From the NCBI GenBank assembly GCA_028564675.1, contig JAOVVO010000151.1, forward strand, positions 1 through 64,000: a stretch of DNA of 64,000 bases, in the 5' to 3' direction. This document shows positions 24,401-38,389 of this stretch, in pieces. How positions within the stretch are numbered: the first letter of the stretch is position 1; each line of letters begins with the position of its first letter. A program made the translations under genes and the position numbers. The notes below the pieces were generated by a model. It searched no databases and was not told the DNA's origin. It saw only the letters and a list, made by a program, of their open reading frames with translations. Origin of the DNA: Onchocerca lupi (taxonomy: Eukaryota > Nematoda > Chromadorea > Rhabditida > Onchocercidae).

Positions 24401-27400
24401 ATGACTTGAATTTCTAAGATTGAACGGATCTAAAAAGTTCAGATCATTTATAGTATGATAATTGCAAATAAAATAAAGAATTATTACAGATGTTTAGCAA
24501 TCAATTAACACAATAACTCGATAATAAAAATCGTCCCCAGTTCCATTTCACTTTTTTCATTTCCCTAATCAGAAGTAAATAAATGATTTAGATTGTTTTT
24601 AATTGTTTATTTAGAATTGGTTGAAAAGGGTTTATTTCATGCAGCTGCATATAACCCGAATACTTCGAAATGTTTGAATGATGATAAGAGTGTGGATAAA
24701 GACAAAATTGGTAAGCTTGACAGATAATTATTGCTTATAATTTTATTTCAAAGGTGATATTTATAATACGACATTGATTAGTGGACGAAATGTTTATGCA
24801 CAACTTCTTGGTACAAACTAGATCTTTTTCGCATCTTTTCGGCGTTATTTCGTAGAAACCGAAGTAATTAATCAAATATAGGCTAGCTTGCAAGCATTCT
24901 ATAGGGTTAATTAATGTTTTTTGAGACAGGAAAATCAATTTTGATATCCCTAAACTTAGCATTGATTTTCTTTTTTCAGTCTGCAAATTTAACTATAAAT
25001 TTCCATTGCACTAATTTATTTTCGTTAAAATAGCTCTTAAATATAACCAAGTACCTAATTTGATTCGAAGTGTTTTAATTCTTGTTTTTTATTCATTATA
25101 ACTGTTGTAGGATATCAATTTTCCTTGTAGTTTTGGAAGTAAACGAGGATACATTTAAAAACAGAATTCTGGAATTTAGAGATAATATAGCGATTAACGT
25201 AAATACCGAAAAGAAGAACAAAGTGAGTGGAAACAATTCCATAGAATTTGTTCACAAAGGTTCTGCCTTTAGTGCAATTTTGCTAACAAAATATTTCACT
25301 GTATTCAAAATAACAAATTTCTTTTCTATTAAACTGTTGTTTTTCATTTTAAGATTCACTAATATCAGCTATGGATTGTACATCCGAAACGCAGTTGTCA
25401 AATAGTAATAGTGTTGAAAGCTGTTCAAATTTGAAGCAGAAGCAAATACTGGACACCGATTCATATGGTTTCCCATTAAGTATTTTCACGAAAGTAATAA
25501 TTTTACGAAAAATACGAATTTAATCATTAGAACTTGAGTGTCATGATCATAAAATTTTAGGATTATGACTTTAGAACTTTCTTATAATTTTTCATTTTTT
25601 TTCTTTCGAAATAAAAAAAACAAAGAATATCATTGTAGGGTTCATTGTTTCATCCTTACTTAAGTATCTGCCATTTGGATATGATTCGTTCCGATAAAAC
25701 ACGTGCTTATTGTATTGGTACAACGAATGCTTTATTTGTTCAACGTCGTGATTTGTTGGATGTTATAGTTACTGTAAACAAACTTTCTTTTTATTGAAGA
25801 AAGAAAAATTCTTTTATTATAACTACTGCACTCTAGACTAAGATTTACGAGATCATGACTCTTAGATCATTTTTCGAAATCTTAAATTTCCTTAACTCCC
25901 GATTTATATATAACAATGCATCAAATGATTATCTAAGCGTTTATGAAATATGGCAGTTTTTTGACTTGGAATACAGTCACTGATAGTTTATGAGAGGTTA
26001 ATATATAGCTTACACGATTCCATATTTTTCCTAACGTTGGCATTCATTCGTAAGCTCATTATAGTGGTATCACGAGCAAGAATTTTGTTATAATAATTAA
26101 AAAACTAATCAGGCAGGAGAGCAAGATTTTCAGTAAAGGAGAAATATTAAATAAAAGAACTTACATTAATTATTTCTTAACAATATATGATATCATTTTG
26201 CTATGATTTTCTTTAATTGTGAAAATTACAAAGAAATTCTTAAGATAGATGAAGTTGGCGATGGAAGTATTGATATCTTAGATATTGAATTAAAACGATC
26301 GTTGGCATTAACAGCTGCAGATTTACGTTTTGTCGATTTTATATTGAAAGAAATAGAAACAAATGCTAATTCACCAAGTTTGTTTTTTGATATTTTATAT
26401 TTGAATGATTATTTTTGTTATTAAATTGATCGTTTCACTGCTCTGAATTTTGAGAAATATTTCGAAAATTTTCAGTGGTGATTAAGAAATTCTTACATTC
26501 TTAGTTCTTTTTGCACAATTTGTAGCATGCCAATTAGCATTTAGTCTATCTTCAATTACTTTAGATCGAACATTTAGGTTTAGATTTTTTTACCTGCGGT
26601 GTTTCATACTTTTAAGTAAAACTGCTGCAATTGATTATCTGCAATTGATTATGTGGAATTTTCTTTGAAATTTGAAAGAAATGAAAATTTTGGTATTTGT
26701 GTTCATCACTAAGCGAGTTAATGGGTAGGGGACTTATTAGAAGAGTTACTATTAATAAATGAAAGAGAAGTTAGGTTATTCTTAATTTAATGAGACAAAC
26801 TGAATTGATTCTTTTACTGTTGTGCACTTTGCAAATTTTTTAAAAATCCGTTCCAATGTTGTATTTTGAAATTTATTGATTGCAGGTTGGGAAGGTAGTG
26901 ATGACTGGATACGGCTACAGATGCAGGCATATTTGTTATCACTCATAGCTACTGTTCGCGCTGATTTGAAAAATTCGTTGGATGATTTCAACGAAGCATT
27001 TATAGCTGAGTGGAAAATGAGCAATAATTATCGTATTTGGTCCTGTGGTGACTATCCCGATTTGGCATCCACAGTTCCCGGGTTCGTTTTCTTGATCTTT
27101 ATTTAATTCTCTTCAAATATAATCTCTTATTGTCTAAAGCAGTTTGCTTTCAAATAACTTTGTATTGTTAACTTTACTTTAAGTAAAGTTTGTTCAATGA
27201 CTTGTTATCTTTAAGATTAGCAAATGCTTTCTTCATGAGACTTGATGTTTTCATTTGATATTTTATCTATAAAGCAGGTAATATAATTCTCTCTTAATGT
27301 TTGCTGATTATTCTTCGTATATTGTTAGTAAGATTTGATTAAATTCTCTAAGATGTAAAAAAGGGCCATTGAATATATTATAGGTATTTGAATGATTTGT

Positions 27401-27749
27401 TATTTTTAAGATTAGCAAATGCTTTAAATATCTTGAAGCATGGAAATATAGTCATACTTCATTGTGGTAATTTATTTATCTTCTCAATTTATTTATTTTT
27501 TTTTTCATCGCCATAATTTTGTCAATATTCATCATCGTAAAAAACTTTTATCTTTTTTGCAGTCATCCATTTGCCGGTGGTCTCAGTATATCAGATGTCT
27601 TGTTACGTATGGAGCATTCAGCTGGTGGTATGGGAAGTGGTCGTCGTGTAGCATCGGCTGTTGTTAATACCAGTAAATATTTTGCAGATACAGGTACCAA
27701 AGTGAAAACGAGTATTTCGGCATGGTTAAAGGGAACGCGACAAGCATAA
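21452..27749 (+). CDS. AVL9: AVL9 homolog, DENN-type late secretory pathway protein
   Basis: Cytoplasmic/Golgi-associated protein of the AVL9 family, related to DENN-domain proteins and linked in yeast to export from the late Golgi. Exons: 21452-21511, 21782-21890, 22324-22409, 22665-22811, 23064-23145, 23677-23756, 23986-24055, 24615-24710, 25131-25259, 25354-25493, 25639-25773, 26245-26377, 26886-27081, 27563-27749; all junctions keep phase, giving 549 residues (human AVL9 about 648). Family landmarks in order: VAVIGFHHKRGCQ, YCYPPLIGDEGELP, LALPDGAHN, VFGISCYRQIFAK, VQKSVCVLSRVPLFG, FRHRVLVLFKLLLLEKK, YGFPLSIFTKGS, TTNALFVQRRDLLDVI, LTAADLRFVDF, WEGSDDWIRLQ and HPFAGGLSISD. The acidic linker of vertebrate AVL9 is shortened. 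An aataaa overlaps the stop codon. The start is the only ATG in phase with the conserved first exon. Confidence 0.95.
27197..27456 (+). repeat. Duplicated intron segment with an exon-like open frame
   Basis: Inside AVL9 intron 13, 27197-27238 and 27391-27432 share a block reading aatga(c/t)ttgttat(c/t)ttt then aagattagcaaatgctt. The second copy follows a TATTATAG acceptor and encodes YLNDLLFLRLANALNILKHG up to TGTG|GTAATT. It enters in phase but leaves in the wrong phase for the last exon, and the AVL9 family has no insert here. Confidence 0.5.
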
Positions 27750-29248
27750 TAAAATTTTCCTATTGTTGTTACAATTTATATATGATTTTGTTTGGCTTAT
27801 CAACGTATAATCGGTTGGAATGAGCGCAATTGCTGAAATTCTTCACAATTCCAACTATAAATTCCAAGGCAGTGATGTACAATCAAGTGCCAATGTAGAT
27901 AGGTCACAAAATTTGGGCATAGAGATCTATATTGGTCACAATGCTAATAATATCAGGCAAGGCCAAGTGGTAGTATACTTTTTGTTGATAGCAACTTAGG
28001 TAGTGTATCTCCGTGTATCTAAAGTCTACTATGCCTTTTTTTCTACCTTTTACTTTTCTACTCCCATTGTAAACTTTAACTCCCCTTTTTCTGCTGTTTT
28101 AATACATTAATTTTTCACTTATACGAAGCTTAGCTGTTCATTTCTTTCTAAAACATGCTAATGTTTTTTTTCTGATTAACATTTAATCAGAAAAAGGTAG
28201 AGATATGACGTGTGATTGATACATCTTGAATGGCATATAAATGTTAAAATAAGTACAGGATAAAATTGTGATTATGTAAAAATAGGATTGGAAAGGAAGA
28301 AAAACTTTTTTAAAAGATTTATTTAGGATTCAGATATTCGTAGAATTATTATATTTTGTTTTGTGCATAAATCCAAAACAAATATACTGCACTTTGTTTT
28401 GTTTTGTTGCATCGCATTTCTTTTTATTTCTATCTTTATTATTCTAATCATCCAAGGATTAAGCCGAAAACTTTGATGAAATTCATGTTTCATTGTATCG
28501 GTTGTGCACTCATGTTGTCGTCTGCAGATGTTCTTTATCATAAATTGGACAGTCTTAATGATTTTGCTATCTTTATGTGTCAGAACTTGAATATGAATTT
28601 ATAACCTTGACTTTATAGTTTGAAATCTCAAAATCATTTTGATATTTTTTGAAATTCCTGCAAATAAAAGTCACTATTGCTAAATTCCGTGTTACATGTT
28701 TTTTTTTTCACCATAATTTGAGTTCACGCCGAACCAAGCATATTTTAAGGACTTAGTATACCACTAATAGCTTTTCGAACAAATTTTCGAAAATCCATTT
28801 GCATCGCCATTTCTTACGGTGCGGTTCAGTTTACACGATTAAAATGACATTCAACGGTATTCATTTTTGGAATTTCAAGGAGAAAAAAAAACACTACAAA
28901 TTATTGATCTTAACATGAAGGCAGTTTTATCCTCTTCCTAACTTTACAAAAACACCAAATGGCAAAACAGAAGTAGTAATACTTTAACTAATTTTGATCT
29001 TCCTAATATTCCTTAAATACCAGAAACGCATTTTTTAAAGAATATATGAGACATTACTTGCAAAAGTGTCACAATTTTTGATGATGTATTTTATGTATAT
29101 ATATATTTGACTTACAACTCGGTTAAATTATTAATAAGTATAAGAATGAGAAAGAAATAGGCAAGAAAAAATCTTTATTTCATGCATATACCTAATACTA
29201 AGAGTGAGACTTTATCGGCACGAAGGAATATTTATGATCAAATCATAT
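27750..29248. other. Intergenic, convergent 3' flanks of AVL9 and rev-1
   Basis: About 1.5 kb of AT-rich sequence between convergent genes, so it should hold two 3' untranslated regions and polyadenylation sites. No conserved coding, RNA gene or clear repeat was seen; open frames near 28323-28604 overlap on both strands and look accidental. Confidence 0.6.
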
Positions 29249-32200
29249 TTAATGAAATAACACAGAACCATACAAGGTATCACAAAGATGATTTAGTGCA
29301 ACTTTTAAGGCGCAAACTACGATAATCCATTCCAACGAAAAGTTCATTATTTCACGTTGCAAGAATCTAAGCTGTGATAAGACATCACTCAAATCACCGT
29401 TCTTTACCAATAAACTGAAATATATTGCCATCTCCGATACCAATTCAGCTGTCGGATCTGAAAAAAATGATAAAAATACAAAGTTTGGTGACATAAATAA
29501 CTAACTGAAATTTCATAAATTCGACTTTCATTTTTTTGTGATTAGTTAATGAAAATCTTTTTGCACAGAAATTAAAATTCACATTCACATTGCTGCAGAA
29601 TTCGTAGAAATTCAGCTTTCACATCTTCATCTTCGAAATAATTTCGATAATCCGGATGAATCGTTTCTTTACGGTACTGAAAAAAGATTAACATCGATTC
29701 AAAATAAGACATTTCATTATTCAACTGATTCTCAATCTTCACTGAGTTAACAATAGCGCATATAAAAGAATCAAAAGAGGATAAAACAATATATATATAT
29801 ATATATATATACCTTAACCCACAAGTCAATAAATTTCACCACTCTTAATTCAGTTCTATAAGTATACTATCAGCAAAATAGCTTGTAATTGTAAAAAACT
29901 CAGCAAACTATTTGGAAAACAAAAAATTACATCACATCATTAATTGAAATGAGGAATGGTACACTAAAATTGGAAATCAACAAATAATCAAATTTGCAGA
30001 AAAAAAGGAAAAAAAAATCATAGTAGTCCAACTATTTTGACATTGATAATATATGAACTTACTCGACGTATGTTTTCTTTAAGTGATCTCTTTAGTGCCA
30101 GCTCCAAAGCAATATCTTCTTCATTCTTCGGTTTATTTTTTCCAGTAGTATACTGTTGTCCTCTACTTTTCACAGCAAAAAATTGAGTCAACGTATTTCT
30201 GTTGATGGATTGCTCATTCACTGTTACATTTTGTGCTATTTCATTTAAATGAGTCAATTGAATACCAATCTGCAAAACATAGAGAATTTTATATTAATTT
30301 ATATGTGCTTCACATTTTCACTGCAAATTTGCACAAAATAAATTCGTCATTGTCAGTACAAAATAATTCCCCACAGCTAACCATACAAATTCAAACTCGA
30401 TATTTGTCAAAACGGAACATTCTCTTACATTAGAGAAGATATCTAAAAGTTTTCACATAGGAGAAAAGATGAAGCGGTAATCATTTCAACGGGAATTTCA
30501 TTCTTCTCGTTTGGCTGATATCATATCAAAAAGAATAGCTGAAAAACAAACTTTTGACAAAATAAAAAAGAAAAGCTCACTCCTCTCAAATCGCATATAA
30601 TAGGATTTATTGCTTTCATTAATTTTTTTGCTTCTGCATGCAATACTGCTTTGTTTGCAGTTGCACCCGGTATATGAACCGTCCTTGTGACTGCATCACA
30701 TTTGCCACATCCCAAATATTTTTCTGTTATAACAGGTGCATCCGGTGCTCGAATCTGTAACAAATATTCACATATATTTAAGAACAAAACTTTTTCATTC
30801 ATCTAAAAATCTAAATAACCACTTACCAGTAATTTCAGAGTAATGCTGGATGCAGTCATCCGGGCTATATCAAGTTTCTTTTCCAACTCCGAACATATTT
30901 TCCCAAGAAACTCCATTACTTCATCTTCCTGAAATGTTTTAATTTCAGGAAATTCGCTTCGAATGATCTAATCAGTCCCTGTGTATAATAAAGCTTAACA
31001 AGGATAAAAGACAATAATTGGAAAAATCCGTACTTTTGTAAATCGGATCCCATAATTTATGTCACATGAAATAGATTTACGAGCAACCTTTTCCAAAAAA
31101 TCCCTTTCTTTATCCACTCCTCTACACATATTGTATATCTGAAGGCATAATAAAAAAAAAAGAGTCAATTAAAAGCAGATGAAAAATAACTTCGGCTGTT
31201 TAAATTATGAATTTGCTGCTTTAACTGTTATTATATATGTATACACTAGTTTATTAGTAAGCCTGAAATATGTCCAAAATATGATTGAGCTGTAATATAA
31301 ATTTATATTATTCCTTTGTTTTAAAATGAAAATTTTTTTCAAAATCAACCAAAGTTCAGACTAAAGATATTTCAATTTCGCCTACTGTAATATCTTTTCT
31401 TAAGATTAAGCAATATCCTGACCTAACTGTATATCATTTTTTGGTTGAAAGAAATACAAAATCATTGGAATCAATCTGATCTATACAGGAAAATAAGCTT
31501 TTGGTTGTCATCATTAAAGCTGACCTGAGTTCCAATTTTTTCACCAAGAAGATCCCGCAAACGATTGAGGGGTACTTTTTGCAAATCCTCACATAAATTC
31601 ATTTCACCGAACGCACTGTAAGATTTTCAATTCTAACTGAATTCAAGAAATTATTAATTTCACTGAAAGTATTACTAACTTCAATTCTTTAGTCATTAAT
31701 CATGAAAGGAAAAAGATTTCTCTTAATGAAGGAGATGATTTTACATCAAAAAATAAATCCATACTTTCTGAGTTTTGCACAAATATTATAACCAATTCCG
31801 GGTAAAGAGGAAATTTTCTCTTTCTTGATTACTTCATCGATATCATCCAGTTTGATCATAAACTGCCCATTCGGTTTTGCATGCTGAGTTGCGATACGAG
31901 CTATCAACATTGTATTTCCTAAATAAAAAATACATTTTGTAGTAATACTTCTTCCAAGTTAGGATATTTATTTTTACTTGGAATAAAAGGATTCAAGACC
32001 GGTAAAGACAATAGTAACTAACGAGGTTGCTTGTATAAATAACAACAAACTAATCACTGAAAATTTTTGTGAAAACAATAACAATACTTTTAACTTACCA
32101 ATACCAACAGAAGCATTGCAACCTGTCTTAGTCAAAATTTCACTCCGTATTATAGATATAATCTCCATTACATTTGTTATACGCATCTCCTTACATAAGC

Positions 32201-35200
32201 TTTCCAAATCAACATACATCTCATCGCAACTTACAGCACGAATATTAAACGTATACCTAAACTTTTTCATTAACATGTTAAAAAAATTACATTATATAAA
32301 ATGAACATAAATCTGCTAGTTCAACTTCAACTCTTCAGTTTTTTGATAACAGTCATCAATATCATATCGTTAGCATCAGTGTCAGTGACTATGTTTAAAG
32401 AACAATGATAAAGCCTGGGACAATAAATGCTATTTTCAATAATTAGCAGATAACTGTTTCACAGCACTAAAAAGTTTTTATGAAAATCTCTATCCATAGT
32501 AATGGTATAGTCTAAAGGTGCTAAGTAGTGCACGCAGTCGCCCAAAAAATTACCAAATTGATACGCAGATGAGGCTCATGTCTGCTGCATATAAGCAATA
32601 ACCATGTGACATGGGTATGGTTCTACTTCAAGTTAAAATTCATTTTTAGACGGACATAGTAGCCACCCCAGCTTTTTCTATTCTCGGCTCAGATTTCACT
32701 CAGTTTCTTACAACTAAATTTTTAATGCTTCTAGTTTTCCAAAATATGCATCCTTAAACTCCAAAGAAAATTTAATTCGATTTTAAATATTAAAACTTCT
32801 AACCAACTAAAATCAATACTAATAAATCAATACACATGACAACAAACCCCAATAAAATTGAATAGATTTCTTTTGAAACGTGTCGATAATCATCGAATTG
32901 ATAAGGAAGACAAATGAGATCCGGACATACCTTCCGCGCATTCTTAATAAAACAGCCATTACGTACACCTTGCGCTCGAGCTTCGTAACTGCATGATGCA
33001 ATTTCAGACATACCAGCACCTTCCATACCCTTAAAAGAATCGAGATAATTTAAGGAAATAAAAATACTAATAAAATGATAGAAGTAATTGAATCAGGCAA
33101 AAATTGATGCAAGACAAAGTATATTATTCCAGAAGCTTAAATAGTGTTTGGAAGACATTTATTCTATTGACAAGATTAAGGATAAGATTAAGTAATCTGA
33201 ATTAATAATAATCTAACAGTTGCAGGATAATTGCATCATTATGAAGAAATATGTTATAATGAATGATCAAAACACTGAGCTATTAATATAAATTTTCATT
33301 AAATATCTAATGAAGATTACCCTTGAATGGGTAATAGCCACTGGTTTTCCAATCAATTCTGGACGAGTTCTTAATGCCACCGATACAAAGAAACAATCCA
33401 AATCGATGTGACAAATGGTTTCTTTCGGAGAACTAAAAAAATTGAAATAAATCATAGTATCACGTATAAAGTATAACAACACAAAAGAATTTATTGTACT
33501 TATATATGTGCAAATAGAAATGACTCAAATGGTACAATTTATTGCTTTTTCTATATCGAATTTTTTTAAATTTCGTTTAAGTGTTAAACTGAATGGAATA
33601 AAGATTAATTCTAAGGTAGTGCAATTTAAAAATTCGAATATTGCAGAAGTAAACTGCTTACTCAGAGAACTTTTCATCAACCAAATGCTCCAGATGTACC
33701 CGTGAAGGAAAATTATTAGCTTGATTTTCTCTTAGCTCGTTTACATAACATTTCATTTCTTGTGCCAAAGTTGAAATCAGATGCAGACGAGATCTAAAAT
33801 TCATTCTGATCTTCGACTGATTCTTTCTTTAATTGATAAATCAATTATGAAACGGATCAAGCAGAATGTTATCTTTCGTGAAAGTAAACTTAAATTCTAC
33901 ATTAAGAGATATTCTGAAATATTTTAAATGTTTTCAAAGGTTATAATGAAAAGAATAAACGGCAAGTCGTAGTTGTCATTTTTCAATAATTAAAAAAAAA
34001 AAGTCATTAATTTTTCAAAATAATTCGTACTTGTCTGAAAAAATATTTAAGATATGTAAAACAGGTTTGTTTTATTCGTTTTATATTTCAAATCTCCTGA
34101 GTCAAATATCATTCCTAGAGAACAAATCATAAAGAATAAGGAAATTTTACCTCTCATAAAAATTACTCACAAAGTTCGGATCATTCGCAGCACTTCGTGC
34201 AGCTTTTGATGCACTATAACTCCCAGCTGCAAATCTTTTTGCCACATCTGTTTGCAATGCACCATTTTTATACAATAAATAATCATCTTCCCGTAACCGG
34301 ATTCCTGCTTTGATGCTGCAAATGCGAAACTCTTTCCACTAAATCATACAGTTTAAAAGTTCACTCCATTAAACCATTCCCAGAAACTCAAATATATATT
34401 GATCGCTTCAACACCAAAAATTCGTCGTAATAAACTGATAAGATAAATTTTAGCAATATCATGCATAACATATTAGAAAAAACAGGGTTACGTTTCCAAT
34501 AATTTAACAGGTAACCTATCAATAAGCCATCTCGGATGAATGACTTTTTCTTCCTTCCGAAGTTTCTTTACTTTTCCGGTAGCTAAATGCGTAGCAACCG
34601 TGTAGGTTGTAGTGCCATATTTGTAGTAAATATGGAATTCACCACCATGCAAATGTATCAACTTTCGTAATTCGGCTGCTGGTGGATCTAAATTTATGCA
34701 AACATTACATTTCGTAGATTCAAATAGGTCTTTTGATAGTAGGAAGAACGAAGTTCATATATGAAGGGAATCCCTATAATGTTATTTATCTTACGTATAT
34801 GTAACAAATTCAAAAAATTATTCGTCTTTCAATTGTAATAACATTGTAATAACAACATTTGGTATTGTAATAACAACATTTGGTACCACTTTCATTTTAT
34901 TGTTGACTACTGCTAGTTTGCATAAATCACCTGCAGACTATTTATGATTTCCTTGCACTGTTACTTTATCCTATTGATTCTATGGAGAATATTACGTGCT
35001 TTAGCTCATCCAAAGAAATTATTTTGGAGATTCTACTTAATATATTTTTTTTACAATTTTCAGTAAAAGATTTAATTTTCGCCGAAAATCTTCTTAACTT
35101 TGTTACCTTCCGTTTTTGGGAAAAGAATAAAAATAATCACCTGTATAGCCATTAACGAAAATTGAAATGCCTTCGAAAATACAGGAAATAGAATCGTGCT

Positions 35201-35929
35201 TGTCCAATACATTTACTTGATACTGAAGTTTCGCCTTTTTTGTCCGCATGTAGTTTTGCTAAAAATTGAAACTTTTGGATAAAAATATCGAAATAGTAAT
35301 AAAGGGAAAAAACAGAGTTAACTTAATGAAATTATACTGCTAGTGCTATTAGTAACAATGGTAAAAGTGTCATATGAATATCGAGAAGCTATTGAAAACA
35401 AATTTAGGCCTAATTTAGAAAATGACGAATTTCGTTTTTTTTTTTTTTTTTTTTTTTTTTTTTGTTATCTAAGGTATTATATCGAACAAGACGTTCATTC
35501 AAAAATTGTAACTTGTTAAAAGAATGGTTTGATCATTTATTTTGATTCATTTGACGCTTAAAGTGATGGAAATCCGAGATGATGTAAGTACGTTACAGAT
35601 TATTCACTTATTAGAAAATTTCAGGCAAAAACAATTCCGAAGTGATAACTGAATTCTTTAATGTTCTTTTCAGAAATATATAAGAAGACTATTTGGTTTG
35701 AATCCTAAAAATTTCCTACCTTCAGATTGAAATAATTACATCGAATTAAATTCGAGTATTTCTATTTTCTAACCTTCGTTCAAATTGATTACAACGAACT
35801 AAATTCGAATATTCCTATATTTTTCCTTGAAAAATATATCCAAATCAATCTTTTCAAATTTCGACTTACCCATTGTTCAGCACGGCTTTCAGTTTCGTCG
35901 TCATCATTTTGCTCACCATTATAATACAT
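29249..35929 (-). CDS. rev-1: REV1 translesion DNA polymerase (Y family, deoxycytidyl transferase)
   Basis: Nuclear Y-family polymerase that inserts dCMP opposite damaged bases and recruits other translesion polymerases. Exons: 35870-35929, 35141-35258, 34516-34687, 34375-34434, 34151-34315, 33662-33793, 33321-33432, 32848-33029, 32099-32256, 31765-31918, 31525-31615, 31034-31138, 30827-30928, 30581-30754, 30063-30269, 29583-29676, 29249-29457; all in phase, 764 residues (human 1251). Domains: BRCT at about 43-135 (FVNGYTDPPAAELRKLIHLH, VIHPRWLIDR); SRLHLIS linker; catalytic palm with CHIDLDCFF (Asp246, Asp248), SCSYEARAQGV and AVSCDEMYVD (Asp345, Glu346); ASVGIG; thumb helix-hairpin-helix SSLPGIGYN; INYGIRFT and KLLIRAPDAP finger-like region; a tail with PIP-like TLTQFF (about 621-626) and UIM-like DIALELALKRSLKE (647-660); then the C-terminal polymerase-binding bundle (about 675-764, ending LCDTLYGSVLFH). 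Donor 29583 could instead be at 29589. A good acceptor (AAAGACAG) lies just 5' of the ATG. Confidence 0.95.
34843..34884. repeat. Two-copy 21-bp repeat in a rev-1 intron
   Basis: attgtaataacaacatttgg(t) is repeated exactly in tandem, preceded by a partial third copy. Confidence 0.8.
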
Positions 35930-37724
35930 CCAAGCCTGTCTTTAAAAAAAAAAAATAAATAAGTTAAGATTAAAGCTTACAATCCGATAACTACTGCACG
36001 CATTTCATTGGAATCAAAAAAAAAAAAAAAAAAAGAGAAAAAAACGGAAAGAAACATTAGGAAATGACTTTTTCAAGAATTTTTTTTAACATGAAGGAAA
36101 ATTGTTAATACTGTCAAATAACCACGTTTCCCTTCATCAAATTCATATCCCAACATGCATACAAAATCGAATCCTTTATAGATATATTATGCTCAAGAAG
36201 GTAATTATATCGCATTTATATGTTAACCCAAAATATATTTCTAACATCTCAATCAACATTTTTCGTCTTCTTTATTATGCTTCATTTACTCCTTCATCTT
36301 CACAAAATGGATTTTGCCACTGTTGTCCATTTTGTATCATCTATTTTAACACCTATCAATCGCATCAAATTGTACTGTAAAACAATCATGAAGATTAAAT
36401 TTGAATTTTTAGAATATTAATTGCCACAGCTAAAATGCTACAAAAACGATAAACATGTTTACCGCCAAAATGCTCCGATTAATAGAAGTGAAACCGACCA
36501 ATCAGGAGACGCGTAGGAGATTAGGAGAGGAGGAGGAGCTCCAAAAGCATTTAAAAGGTTCAATTTTTGAAGCAGAATCAGTTCTATTTGGGGTTTAAGT
36601 TTGCAGTTCCTATACCGATGCGATCATGGAAATAAACTGATATTGAAAAGAAAATTTCTATAAAGATTTTGAGGAAAAAAAAACTTCCATAAAATGCCAA
36701 CGATAACCGAAAGACGTCATTTGCGTATTTTTCTGGTGCCTGGCGTTGCTTTACGCCTATGTATTTAGCATAATTTAGATTTGGTCCGTTCGTGTTTGTT
36801 TAAATGTAATTAAAATTAGTTTGAAGCTCTTAATAATAATACTGGGGCAAAAAAAGGGTACGTGCAACGTGTGGATGATATTTCTGCTGGTCATCCATCA
36901 AATATTGCCACGTCTTTTAGAAATTATAAATTTTGAATGATAAATATTTGAAATCATTATTATAAGAATTTTTAATGAAATGAATTTTTGAAGTGTAATT
37001 TCAATCGGTGGATTACAGACTTTCAATCAAATTTTAAATATTTTCTTTTTAACTGGAAATTTTCAAACAGTGAATTTTTATTCGTAGTTATAAGCTTTAT
37101 TTACGAATTTTTCATTGGTATTTCTCATTTACAATCTTGATTTTTAATTTTTTCCAAGTTTTAATTTGTTAATGCTTCATGATATGAATTTTACTGAATT
37201 TCTTGACTTTTTAGAAAATTGTCAATTATGGATAATAAATTTGGCTTATTTATTTATTTTTCATTAATTTTCTTTACATTTTAACTTAATCTGACTGGAT
37301 TTAATTAATTATAACTATTATTAGGCGGTGGTTCAGTAAAACTATCATGAGTAAAACTGTTTTTGAATTGGTTAATTTTTCAATCAACTTACGAACTTTT
37401 CACTTTTTCAACTTCAATCAACTTCTTCAAACACATTTTAATTTTTCGTCTATTAAAATCGCTGCAATGATTGCACTTCCTCAAAAATTATCGAAATAAT
37501 CGCTTTTTGTTTCACAGCAAAATTGGATATCGAAGAAGAATTCAGGTAAGGAACAAACGAAATATCGAAAAAGAATTCAAATGAATAATTATGGCTTATA
37601 ACACGTATAAAATCTTTTCTTTTTTTTTTAGTTCGTAATACTTTTTTTTTTTCGATATATATTTTCAAATTTTGTAACATCATTTACATTAAATCGTTTC
37701 AGAAAAACACTTAGCATTTTTCGT

Positions 37725-37830
37725 TTTAGTGGGAAACATGTTTATCTTTTGTTAGTAAGCATGTTTCTTCCTTTGGCGATAAACATGTTTATCGTTTTGG
37801 CGGGAAACATGTTTATCTTCCTGTTTATTA
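37725..37830. repeat. Repeated GTTTCCCGCCAAAAC-family words
   Basis: The word gggaaacatgtttatc or gcgataaacatgtttatc occurs three times (about 37730, 37778, 37800), two with the adjacent ttttggcg. Reverse-complement relatives occur at 36448-36474 and three times at 47117-47205, where they lie inside the dispersed repeat in the BCKDHA intron. Confidence 0.55.
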
Positions 37831-38389
37831 TTTTTACCTTGTTTACCTTTGTCCATTTGAAAACGCTCTGCACTTGTTGAATTTTAACATTCCTTGTTCA
37901 TAATAAACCAACTTTCGGAATTTTCCGACAAGCCTCAAGGATCATATATAGATGGAAATTAGTAGTTATATTCAAAATAGAGCGAAGAGAAAAAAGAAGT
38001 ATGAAAACTCTGTGAAGCCTAGGCTGCAGTTAGATCTTCAGTTGAGGGAAGAATTCATTGGACAGAATCATTGAGAGCTTTCTTTTCTTACCACTTCCAG
38101 TAGGCTATTGGAAAAAAAGCGTCCATTTAAAAAAAACTCTATAGTTGAACAAGAGAGATTGGGCCAATAGTTTAGAAGAAATGCAGTTGCTTTTGAATAA
38201 ATATAGGTTTTATATATATAAAATGAAATATGTCCTGAAAAATGAGCCTATTGCATTTTTTAGAAGAAAAATTAGACTAAGGCTTAGTCTTGTCATTAAA
38301 AAAGTACGAGAAAACTTTTTTTAATTCACAATTTCATTGTCTTGGTTAGAAATTTTTTTGGAAATGTAATTTTGAAGAAGGTTTGAATG

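Noticed and set aside
32500..32640. Possible tRNA or small RNA in a rev-1 intron
   Set aside because: No cloverleaf with proper A and B boxes could be drawn.
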